A stretch of 64,000 bases of DNA, from positions 62,001-126,000 of the forward strand of contig NZ_BCNV01000007.1 of assembly GCF_001570725.1 (NCBI RefSeq), in the 5' to 3' direction. The position numbers were made by a program, and so were the translations under genes. The notes under the pieces were generated by a model. The model did not search any database and was not told where the DNA came from. It saw only the letters and a list, made by a program, of their open reading frames with translations. This stretch comes from Paenibacillus amylolyticus (GTDB taxonomy: Bacteria; Bacillota; Bacilli; Paenibacillales; Paenibacillaceae). Of the stretch, positions 8,820-16,442 are shown in pieces (within the stretch, counting starts at the first letter, position 1; each line of letters begins with the position of its first letter).

Positions 8820-9896
8820 CTAGGGCAGAACGACGACATCTCCCGGTTTTAAACCGCTAACCACTTCCGTCTTGTCCCCCGACTCCATTCCAGCCTGGAT
8901 GGTCAGTGGCTCTGTCAGTCCGTTCCCTTTGTCTAACAGGACATAAGGTTCGGTCTGATCCCGCATAATCGCCAGGCTGGACACAACGGTCACCTTGTCC
9001 TTCCGTGTCGTCTCGATATCGCCTTCCAGACTCACGCCTCCATACATCCTGGCGTCCGGCTTCAAATCAATGACCACGTCAAACTGGGAAGCCTGCTTGA
9101 GATCCGTATCGGTACTCTTGCGGGCAAATTTGGACACCTTGCTCACCTTCCCGGTGAATTCCAGGTCTTTCTGCGCTGTCATTCGCACCTTAACCGGCAT
9201 TCCCACCTTGAGCCTGAACATTTCTTCCTCACCAACAATTGTCATAAATTTCAGTTTGCTGATGTTTGTAATGGACCCGATCAGTTGTCCTTCTGTCACC
9301 GCACGTGTCTTGCTGTCCTCTTCATTCATCTGAAATATACCAGAAGCGGAAGCATACACAACAGCCTTGCTCATCACGGCCTGCTTTTTCTGTATTTCCT
9401 TTTCCTTGAGGAGCAGCGCTTTTTGATTCAACTCATTGGTTAGACGTTTGCCCTCCCGATCTGCAAATGCCTTCTTGCGCTCCTCTTCCGTCACGCCAAG
9501 CGTCTCACTCATATTCGCCTGATCCAGGCTAACCTGATTCATTTTATTTTCCAGCTGGGCTTTCTCCAGATCACTCTGCAACTGTTCTACTTCTGTTTGT
9601 AACGTGGAAGTATCAAGGGTAAACAGGATATCGCCTTTGCTCACCTGCTCACCACTTTTCACATGCCATTGCTTGATGTTGGAAGCATACGGAGCGAAGA
9701 TATCAGTCTGATCGGTGTATACGGATTTCCCCTTCACCTGAATCGTTTGCGTCATCGTTTCCTGTGTCACATCAAAGGTAATCGGGGGTGGAATCTCTAT
9801 AGGCGCCTCCGGTTTTGGCTTGTACTTTTCATACAACCAGTACCCCACACCTGCCAAAAGTACAACGGTGATGATAATTTTAATCCATTTCTTCAT
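8820..9896 (-). CDS. HlyD/MacA family membrane-fusion protein of an ABC exporter
   Basis: 358 residues. One N-terminal membrane anchor (about 5-22) is followed by a lipoyl/biotinyl-like half (VKSGEQVSKGDILFTLD). Then comes a long Gln/Glu/Lys-rich coiled coil (about 97-175). A second lipoyl half and beta-barrel region follow, ending LKPGDVVVLP. This is the adaptor of MacAB-type and YknX-like systems. In Gram-positives it sits on the outer face of the membrane and works with an FtsX-like permease and an ATPase. All three genes are here in a row, transcribed ATPase, permease, adaptor. Substrate (peptide, toxin or envelope component) is unknown. Confidence 0.88.
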   Translation of the reverse strand: MKKWIKIIITVVLLAGVGYWLYEKYKPKPEAPIEIPPPITFDVTQETMTQTIQVKGKSVYTDQTDIFAPYASNIKQWHVKSGEQVSKGDILFTLDTSTLQTEVEQLQSDLEKAQLENKMNQVSLDQANMSETLGVTEEERKKAFADREGKRLTNELNQKALLLKEKEIQKKQAVMSKAVVYASASGIFQMNEEDSKTRAVTEGQLIGSITNISKLKFMTIVGEEEMFRLKVGMPVKVRMTAQKDLEFTGKVSKVSKFARKSTDTDLKQASQFDVVIDLKPDARMYGGVSLEGDIETTRKDKVTVVSSLAIMRDQTEPYVLLDKGNGLTEPLTIQAGMESGDKTEVVSGLKPGDVVVLP

Positions 9897-9924
9897 GTGC
9901 CCAATTTCCCTTTCGCTGATAAAA

Positions 9925-11295
9925 TTACATTGATTTGATCACAGTTAATGCATTGGTCCGAGATGCGCTGATTGCCGGATATATACCCGATACAATGCCA
10001 ACCAGAACAGCAAAAACGATGCCAAGTGGCAGAGCCGACTGCTGAATAACGACGGTCATCGGACCATTCATCTGATCTGCCATCTGACTCGCCAGCAGAC
10101 TGTTTACCCCACCGAGGGCACCAAAGGCGATCCCCACACCAGCCACGCCGCCCATTAATCCAAGCATCGCTGCTTCCGTAATAAACATCTGGCGGATCTG
10201 CCACAGATTTGCGCCCAGCACCTTCATCACACCAATCTGTTTACGACGCTGATGCGTAGACATAATCATCGCTACAATAATGGATAATGAGGCCAGCAGC
10301 ATGATAAAACCTCCGATTCCCAATGCCGCTTTTTGGTACATCGCCAATTGGCCTGCCATCGCTTCCTCCTGGAACAGATTACTCTGTGTGTTTAACGTCA
10401 GCTTTTTAATCTGTTCTTCCACCTGGGACACATAGCGTTTGTCCTCAACCTTGACCAGAGCCGAGTTAAGATGCTTGGCTGCACTGCTGTCGGTCTGCTG
10501 TAATCCAAGCTCATCCTGCAATGCACGAGCTGTATCGAGCGGCAGATATACTTTTTTATCGTTTTGAGCGCTTATATCATCCATGTTGGAAGGCTTCATC
10601 AGTTCTCCAGACACGCGTATAGAGCCACTCATTTTGGTTTTGCTCGCATTCGCATAATCTTCATATCGAAACTGAACAAGCTGCTGAACCAGCTGATCCT
10701 GCTTGGCAGACATTTCCGTAAACTGCTCCAAAAGCTCGTTGTTATATGGATCAGCATTCAACTGCTCAAATAACTTCTGAGTTACTTTGGGGTCCACGAG
10801 TCCAAATGCAGCCCCATAACTGGTCACCGCCATACGACCCTCCTCTGCCCCACGTCCCTCAGCATACTTGTATCCAAATCCGCTCAGGGTCTCCAGCTGG
10901 GTACCGATGACCTCAACATACGTACTGCGACCATCCGGAAGCACCATTTCGAGTGAATCCAGCTTTAACATGGGAGCCACCGCAACAACATGGGGAAGTC
11001 TTTGGATAATCTGAATTTTCTCCAACGTCAGCGCCCCACGTTCAAACTTCGATGTCTGACCACTCCCCTTGCCGTTGCCGGTACGAATGCCTTCATTAGG
11101 TGTAATCGTAATCTCATCCATCTTGTAATTGTCGTTCAATGTTTTCTCGCTATAGGTCTGTACGGACTGCCCCACACTAAGTGCAATGATCATGGCGGCA
11201 GAACCGATGGACAGCCCCATCATGCACAGCAATGTGACCATTTTTCTGCGAATGATCTGTCCCCAGGCCATACGTGCTACATCCCGTATTCTCAC
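9925..11295 (-). CDS. MacB/FtsX-like ABC transporter permease
   Basis: 456 residues. It has the MacB fold: one membrane helix near residues 18-42, a large extracytoplasmic domain (about 45-325), then three membrane helices in the last 130 residues with the conserved RRKQIGVMKVLGA motif between the first and second. It starts at GTG 11295 behind an AGGAGAGGA ribosome site and lies 18 bases after the ATPase gene. Such permeases transmit ATPase movement to the outside rather than forming a classic channel. It works with the neighbouring HlyD protein and ATPase. Confidence 0.9.
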   Translation of the reverse strand: MRIRDVARMAWGQIIRRKMVTLLCMMGLSIGSAAMIIALSVGQSVQTYSEKTLNDNYKMDEITITPNEGIRTGNGKGSGQTSKFERGALTLEKIQIIQRLPHVVAVAPMLKLDSLEMVLPDGRSTYVEVIGTQLETLSGFGYKYAEGRGAEEGRMAVTSYGAAFGLVDPKVTQKLFEQLNADPYNNELLEQFTEMSAKQDQLVQQLVQFRYEDYANASKTKMSGSIRVSGELMKPSNMDDISAQNDKKVYLPLDTARALQDELGLQQTDSSAAKHLNSALVKVEDKRYVSQVEEQIKKLTLNTQSNLFQEEAMAGQLAMYQKAALGIGGFIMLLASLSIIVAMIMSTHQRRKQIGVMKVLGANLWQIRQMFITEAAMLGLMGGVAGVGIAFGALGGVNSLLASQMADQMNGPMTVVIQQSALPLGIVFAVLVGIVSGIYPAISASRTNALTVIKSM

Positions 11296-11313
11296 ATTTC
11301 CTCTCCTTTTGCC

Positions 11314-11997
11314 TCAAACTTCCCTTATAGCCTCTTCGACCAGTATTCCATGTTGCAGTGTAAGCACGACTTGCATCTGCTCCGCGACCTCTGCTTCATG
11401 TGTCACAATGACAAAGGTCGTATTCATATCCCGGTTAAGCTGCTGCAAAATCGCAATGATCTCTTCCTCCGTCTCGGTATCCAAATTTCCCGTAGGCTCA
11501 TCCGCAAAGATCACTGAAGGTTCGGTAATGAGCGAGCGTGCAATACTGACACGTTGTTGTTGACCACCCGACAACTGGGATGGGAACAAGTTTGCTTTTT
11601 CGCCCAGTCCAACCTGTTCCAGCAGCTTCAATGCTTTTGCTTTGCGTTTCGTAGGGCTTATGCCCATAAACACCAAAGGTAACTCTACATTTTCCCGGAT
11701 TGTAAGGTTAGACAGCAGCTCATAGGATTGAAAAATAAACCCGATGTGACTGCGCCGAAACTCAGCCAGACGATTTTCACTGAACCGTACAATATCTTGT
11801 CCCGCAATGAGAATCTTGCCCTGATCCGGTTTCATCAGCCCCGCCATCAGATTCAGCAGTGTGGACTTGCCCGAACCCGAACTGCCCAGCAGAGCCACCA
11901 TCTTGCCTTCTCCAATCGTCAGATTGATATCTTGAAGCACCGGCACAGTTCCCTGGCTATTACGGAACGAGTGGGATAATTGTTCAACTTGAAGCAT
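11314..11997 (-). CDS. MacB/LolD-type ABC transporter ATP-binding protein
   Basis: 227 residues, a complete nucleotide-binding domain. It has Walker A GSSGSGKST, signature LSGGQQQR, Walker B VIFADEPTGNLD and switch His in IVTHEAEV. The PTGNLD form is typical of the LolD/FtsE/MacB subgroup that pairs with FtsX-like permeases. It is the first gene of the three-gene exporter operon. A terminator at 12138-12193 separates it from the two-component operon upstream, so it must have its own promoter in about 12000-12137. Confidence 0.93.
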   Translation of the reverse strand: MLQVEQLSHSFRNSQGTVPVLQDINLTIGEGKMVALLGSSGSGKSTLLNLMAGLMKPDQGKILIAGQDIVRFSENRLAEFRRSHIGFIFQSYELLSNLTIRENVELPLVFMGISPTKRKAKALKLLEQVGLGEKANLFPSQLSGGQQQRVSIARSLITEPSVIFADEPTGNLDTETEEEIIAILQQLNRDMNTTFVIVTHEAEVAEQMQVVLTLQHGILVEEAIREV

Positions 11998-12137
11998 TGC
12001 TGCATTTCTTCCTTTCTAATTGCTAAATATGTACAGATGTTGTTCAAAAAGATTCGTGTCGCACATTACCTTTTCATTATAGGATGGAGATGTATCCGGG
12101 CTGGCCGGAGTTGTATCCAACTTGTAAAATGTCATAA

Positions 12138-12193
12138 CAAAAAGACCTTGTCCGCAGAGTAGCTATCGTCAGCTCTATCCAGACCAAGGTCTT
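12138..12193 (-). terminator. Intrinsic terminator of the two-component operon
   Basis: AAGACCTTG / CAAGGTCTT arms; on the minus strand the hairpin runs into TTTTTG. It lies just after the stop of the 12216-13379 gene. Confidence 0.8.
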
Positions 12194-12215
12194 ATATTCG
12201 TATACCTTCCACAGC

Positions 12216-13379
12216 TTACCAGGCTCTGAAACTAAAGCGGTACATCTCACTTTTATCCATCGTGCTACCCACTGCAAATAGATCATCGTCATTCCATTTC
12301 AGATTGATGAAGTTATCAATATTGCGGTAAATCACCGTATCCGACGAAAGCTCGCTGTCATTCAGGTAGGCAATATGCAACTCATTCTTCTGATTCTGAA
12401 TATCCATTGGATAAAAGTAAGCGATTCGAGATTCATCTTCATTCAGATCGAAGTTCCAGATGGAACCTTGTAATACCAGATCATACTGTTCCTGCGCTGC
12501 ACGATACCGATACAGCCCCTGTACCTTATTCAGCGTTCCCTGGATGAGCATATCACCATTCTTCAGCAACTTGAATTGTTGAATGTCTTCCATTGCAACA
12601 TACGCCTTCACTTCATGTCCGTCCTCAAGCGATACACGATAGATGGCATAGTTGTCTTTCAGCATCACCAGCATATAAAACTGCTTCTGATCTTCACTGA
12701 CCTGCAACACATCCATCACGATAAACGTATCATTTGAACCTTTCCCTTGTCTTGGCCCTGTGAACATGCCCATCAGCTCATCATACGTGTAGATAACTTG
12801 ATTCGTCCCCTTGCTCAGATCAACCTGTTTAAATGAAAGATCATCCTGACCGATGTAGGATTCGTTCCCTGTAAACACTCTGTAATACGAGTTGTCGTTC
12901 GGAAGCTTGCGACGTTCACCGCTCTCGATCACATACTCATATGTCGTCTTCTGCGCCTGCCCCGCCCGGTACTGGGAGTAGATAATTTTCTTATGATCCG
13001 GGCTGATCGCGACACCATATTCCGTATTACTCGCAATACTCTTCACTTCATTATCATCCAGATGCAGGAGAGATAGCTGAAGACCTGAATAGGAAGGTTC
13101 CGATTGATTCAATATAATCGTGTTCCGGTCTACCACTTCAAAATCAAAGATCGCGAAGTCATTCGGAATTTTGGTAGCTGACTCGATCTGAATCGTACTG
13201 CTCGGTGGTGGTGCCAGCCGGCTATTGAATTGCTCACTGGGCAAGATCACCGTTCTAGGCTTGAGATTTCCGATACTGAACAGACTGCCAATCCCGAATA
13301 TTCCGCTGACAAATGCGACCAACAGCCCGGACAGCATCAATTTGTCACGGTTTTTACGCCAAAATCCGTCATGTCTCAT
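12216..13379 (-). CDS. Membrane-anchored beta-propeller-like protein of a two-component operon
   Basis: 387 residues, not matched to a named family. A basic N-terminus and one membrane helix (about 15-38) put the rest outside the cell. The remainder has repeated short beta-strand patterns such as YGVAISPDHKKIIYSQY and DESRIAYFYPM, as in TolB or WD40-like propellers. It overlaps the histidine kinase stop by 4 bases (ATGA), so it is translationally coupled to the kinase. The likely role is an accessory sensor or the regulated surface protein of that system, which is inference from position only. Confidence 0.75.
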   Translation of the reverse strand: MRHDGFWRKNRDKLMLSGLLVAFVSGIFGIGSLFSIGNLKPRTVILPSEQFNSRLAPPPSSTIQIESATKIPNDFAIFDFEVVDRNTIILNQSEPSYSGLQLSLLHLDDNEVKSIASNTEYGVAISPDHKKIIYSQYRAGQAQKTTYEYVIESGERRKLPNDNSYYRVFTGNESYIGQDDLSFKQVDLSKGTNQVIYTYDELMGMFTGPRQGKGSNDTFIVMDVLQVSEDQKQFYMLVMLKDNYAIYRVSLEDGHEVKAYVAMEDIQQFKLLKNGDMLIQGTLNKVQGLYRYRAAQEQYDLVLQGSIWNFDLNEDESRIAYFYPMDIQNQKNELHIAYLNDSELSSDTVIYRNIDNFINLKWNDDDLFAVGSTMDKSEMYRFSFRAW

Positions 13380-14842
13380 GCGTTCATTTCCCCCGGAAGA
13401 CTGATATTCACTTGTGTCCCTTGCCGCATGATGCTCTTCATCTCCACTGTTCCTCCATGACGCTCAACAATGTTCTTCACAATAGACAAACCCAGTCCGG
13501 CACTGCCCTTCTCGGCCCTGTTAATTCCTTTATCCTGGTAAAAGGGTTCAAATACATGCTGGAGCGCTTCAGCACCGATACCTTCTCCCTGATCACGAAT
13601 TACAATAGCGATGGAATCACCTAACCGGAAGGATTGTACTTCGATGATGGAGTTCACATCACTGTACTTCACCGAATTATCCAGGACGTTGAGGAAGACC
13701 TCTTTCAGCTTGTCCCGATCTCCCTGTAGATACTGATTCTCCTCCAGCTCATAATGAATGCCTATATTGTACTTGCTAGCCTTTATCGACATATCTTCAC
13801 AAGCTTCACGAATAATATCGGATACATCGATACGTTCGAATCGGTACGCCTGAATGACCGCAGACGAGACCGAGACCTCCAGGATATCCGCAACCATCGT
13901 GTTGAGACGCTGGCTTTCTTTGATAATATAATTCATGCCTTTGTCAAAAAAGTCCTGATCGGTAAATCCATTATCCCGCAAAATCTGGGCGTACCCCAGA
14001 ATTGTCGTTAGCGGTGTCTTTAATTCATGTGTCACATTGTCAAAAAAGACTTTGCTTCGCGCCTGCACTTGCTTCACTTCGTCCCGCTCCCGCTCAATCA
14101 CATCAATCTGCTCCCGTACCCGATCAATCATGACGGTGAAGCTTGAAGCCAATTCACCGATCTCATCCTTGGTGGTAATCTGAATGTCTGCATTCAGACT
14201 TCCCTGGGCCACTTCCGCAGAACGTTTCGTGAGTACACGGATGGGCTGTGTAATTTTCCGGGAAATAAAGATGGACGCGATAAATACAAATACGAAAATA
14301 ACCGCTGCAAATAACTTGATCGTATTCTGGAACCGGAGATTGCTTCTGTACAAGTCCGTATAATCCTTTTCCAACTGTACAATACCAATCAATTGTTGAT
14401 CCATCTGAAGCGGGAAGGACAGACTGGAGGTGACCCGACCTTTATCCACAACTGTGGTGTAAGCGATCCGGGACTTTATGGCTTCCTCCACATCAGGATG
14501 GTCAGCGCGCTTAGCAATGTTAACCTCGCTGCCAGCAGATCCGTAGGGCGAGGCATCGGGACGGTATACCGTAATCTTCCCGCCAACGGCTGAACCAATC
14601 TGCTCCGCGAGCTCGCGGTTTCCAGCTTCGAGCGAATCTTTGCTCATACGTTTGTTATGAATCAGGAAGTACTGATTCAGCGCGATGTCCAGGTTTCTTT
14701 TCGATTGCACCATATCCTCATGTACTTCCCGGTACATATTCTCCTGTGCCACCTTATTGGACAGAATCAGCAGAACGGAGAACCCGATAAAGACGATGAC
14801 CGAGAATAGCACCACCAATTTGAACTGGATCGTCCACTTCAT
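13376..14842 (-). CDS. Sensor histidine kinase
   Basis: 488 residues. Membrane helices lie at about 9-28 and 175-195 and flank an extracytoplasmic sensor of about 145 residues. A HAMP linker (SRKITQPIRVL) follows. The HisKA helix holds the phosphorylated His in FFDNVTHELKTPLTT. The ATPase domain has N box NVLDNSVKYSD, DQGEGIG and GSAGLGLSIV. The gene overlaps its response regulator by 4 bases and the downstream propeller-like gene by 4 bases. The architecture resembles PhoR and other class I kinases. The stimulus is not readable, although the exporter next door is a plausible target. Confidence 0.94.
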   Translation of the reverse strand: MKWTIQFKLVVLFSVIVFIGFSVLLILSNKVAQENMYREVHEDMVQSKRNLDIALNQYFLIHNKRMSKDSLEAGNRELAEQIGSAVGGKITVYRPDASPYGSAGSEVNIAKRADHPDVEEAIKSRIAYTTVVDKGRVTSSLSFPLQMDQQLIGIVQLEKDYTDLYRSNLRFQNTIKLFAAVIFVFVFIASIFISRKITQPIRVLTKRSAEVAQGSLNADIQITTKDEIGELASSFTVMIDRVREQIDVIERERDEVKQVQARSKVFFDNVTHELKTPLTTILGYAQILRDNGFTDQDFFDKGMNYIIKESQRLNTMVADILEVSVSSAVIQAYRFERIDVSDIIREACEDMSIKASKYNIGIHYELEENQYLQGDRDKLKEVFLNVLDNSVKYSDVNSIIEVQSFRLGDSIAIVIRDQGEGIGAEALQHVFEPFYQDKGINRAEKGSAGLGLSIVKNIVERHGGTVEMKSIMRQGTQVNISLPGEMNA

Positions 14843-15552
14843 GTCTGTACCTGAATATTCAGCTTGTACCCCACACCGAATACCGTTTCAATCATCGAGA
14901 TGCCTTGCACACCACTATCCAGCTTCTTGCGAATCCGTTGCACATGAATGTCCACCGTTCGCGTATCCCCTGCAAAATCAAATCCCCATACCTTGTCCAG
15001 CAGTTCAGAACGTGTATGCACCTTACGATGATGGGTCACGAGAAATAACAACAGATCATATTCCTTATTCGTGAGTCCGGCGCGTTCCCCGTCCTTCCAC
15101 ACTTCCCGTTCATCCTTGCGGATCTCAATATGCTTTCCGAGCCTTACCACCTCATAGGACTGATTCTCCAGTGTCTCACTGATGAGGTCAATTCGGCGAA
15201 AGATTGCCCGAATGCGCGCAACCACCTCACGGATATCAAAAGGCTTCGTGATATAGTCATCAGCACCCAGCTCCATGCCAAGTACCTTGTCCAGCATGTC
15301 CGACTTGGCGGTGATCATGATGACGGGTATCTTGGAATTCACAGATAATTGCCTGCACACATCAAAACCGCTCATGTCAGGCAGCATCAGATCCAGCAGG
15401 ATCAGATCCGGCTTCGAATCCCGAAGCAGATCCAGACCTTCTTTACCCGTAGCTGCTTCCTTGATCTCAAATCCTTCTTTACGTAACGAATAGGACAAAA
15501 TATCGCGAATGGACTCCTCGTCCTCAATAATTAAAATCTCTTTTTGTCTCAT
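14839..15552 (-). CDS. OmpR/PhoB-type response regulator
   Basis: 237 residues from ATG 15552, which has GAGGG just before it; an ATG at 15588 would add 12 residues. The receiver domain has the acidic pair EDEES, phosphorylated Asp in LILLDLMLPD and the conserved Lys in DYITKPFD. The C-terminus is a winged-helix DNA-binding domain ending in the usual DTRTVDIHVQRIRKKL and GVGYKL motifs. It is the first gene of a three-gene operon with the kinase and a propeller-like surface protein, divergent from an ECF sigma gene. Family certain, regulon unknown. Confidence 0.95.
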   Translation of the reverse strand: MRQKEILIIEDEESIRDILSYSLRKEGFEIKEAATGKEGLDLLRDSKPDLILLDLMLPDMSGFDVCRQLSVNSKIPVIMITAKSDMLDKVLGMELGADDYITKPFDIREVVARIRAIFRRIDLISETLENQSYEVVRLGKHIEIRKDEREVWKDGERAGLTNKEYDLLLFLVTHHRKVHTRSELLDKVWGFDFAGDTRTVDIHVQRIRKKLDSGVQGISMIETVFGVGYKLNIQVQT

Positions 15553-15763
15553 GATACCCTCGTAATCTCCCTGCTCTATGAATTTCATCTGCCTATATTT
15601 TGTATCTCAAGCCGTATGCTTGAATAGAGGGAAGCACGAAATGTTACAACTCCGATACAACTCTGAACCGTTTGGAAACAACCTCCCGATATACTTGGAT
15701 CATAAGAGACTCATACCAGACCGGACCCAAGCCTGATCTGTATCCAAGGGGGATTCACATCAT

Positions 15764-16240
15764 ATGAACAACACACAACTTAATGATGCTTATATCAACT
15801 ATAAATCAGAAATCACAAGGTATCTATCCCATATCGTCAAACAACCTCAAGATGCAGAGGATCTGGCTCAGGAGTGTTTCATTCGACTGATGAACGTTAC
15901 CGTGGATATCCCTGAAGACCGGCTTCTCTATTACCTCAAACGGATTGCCCGAAATCTTGCCATGGACAGCTTCCGCAGGCAGACCCGTACACTTAAACGC
16001 GACAGTCGTCTGGAGGCACCTACCCATCACTTCGATACACCGCATCTGGAAATTAACGAAGGCGTCGACGATCTGGTCTCCCATATTAACAACACCGAGC
16101 ATCGTAAAATATTAGAACTTCGCCTCATTCATGGATACTCCATTAAGGAAACGGCAGAGCTGGTGAATCGTAGTGAAGGTATGATTAAATCCTCTGTGTT
16201 CCATGCTGTGAATCGAATTCGAGCTAAAGTCATCTCATAG
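15764..16240 (+). CDS. ECF-type RNA polymerase sigma factor
   Basis: 158 residues, the normal size for a minimal ECF sigma. Region 2 is seen in DAEDLAQECFIRLM and the following YYLKRIARNLAMDSFRR helix that contacts the -10. Region 4 is seen in LRLIHGYSIKETAELVNRSE, the helix-turn-helix that reads the -35. No anti-sigma gene follows; the next gene is a secreted protein behind its own promoter. It diverges from the two-component operon with 211 bases between them. How its activity is held in check is not apparent. Confidence 0.9.
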   Translation: MNNTQLNDAYINYKSEITRYLSHIVKQPQDAEDLAQECFIRLMNVTVDIPEDRLLYYLKRIARNLAMDSFRRQTRTLKRDSRLEAPTHHFDTPHLEINEGVDDLVSHINNTEHRKILELRLIHGYSIKETAELVNRSEGMIKSSVFHAVNRIRAKVIS

Positions 16241-16334
16241 AGATGGCTTTTTCTTTACGAAAAATCATTAGTGACGGCGGATGGAAGTGTTAAGACAGGA
16301 TCGAAATACCTATAGATATGTCAAAAGACCCAAT

Positions 16335-16399
16335 TTTACAAATATCGAGTTAATTTTTACAAATTGTTATGACTATGTGAGATTTTCATGTGGTAGAAT
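16335..16399 (+). promoter_or_regulatory. Candidate Pho box and -10 before the large secreted protein
   Basis: Two TTTACA hexamers at 16335-16340 and 16356-16361, then TTATGA at 16367, resemble the TTHAYA repeats bound by PhoP in Bacillus at about 11-base steps. A TAGAAT -10-like hexamer follows at 16394-16399. Spacing is close to, but not exactly, the ideal. Confidence 0.35.
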
Positions 16400-16442
16400 A
16401 TGGACGAACTCATGAATCAACTAATATTTGGGAGGGATTTGG

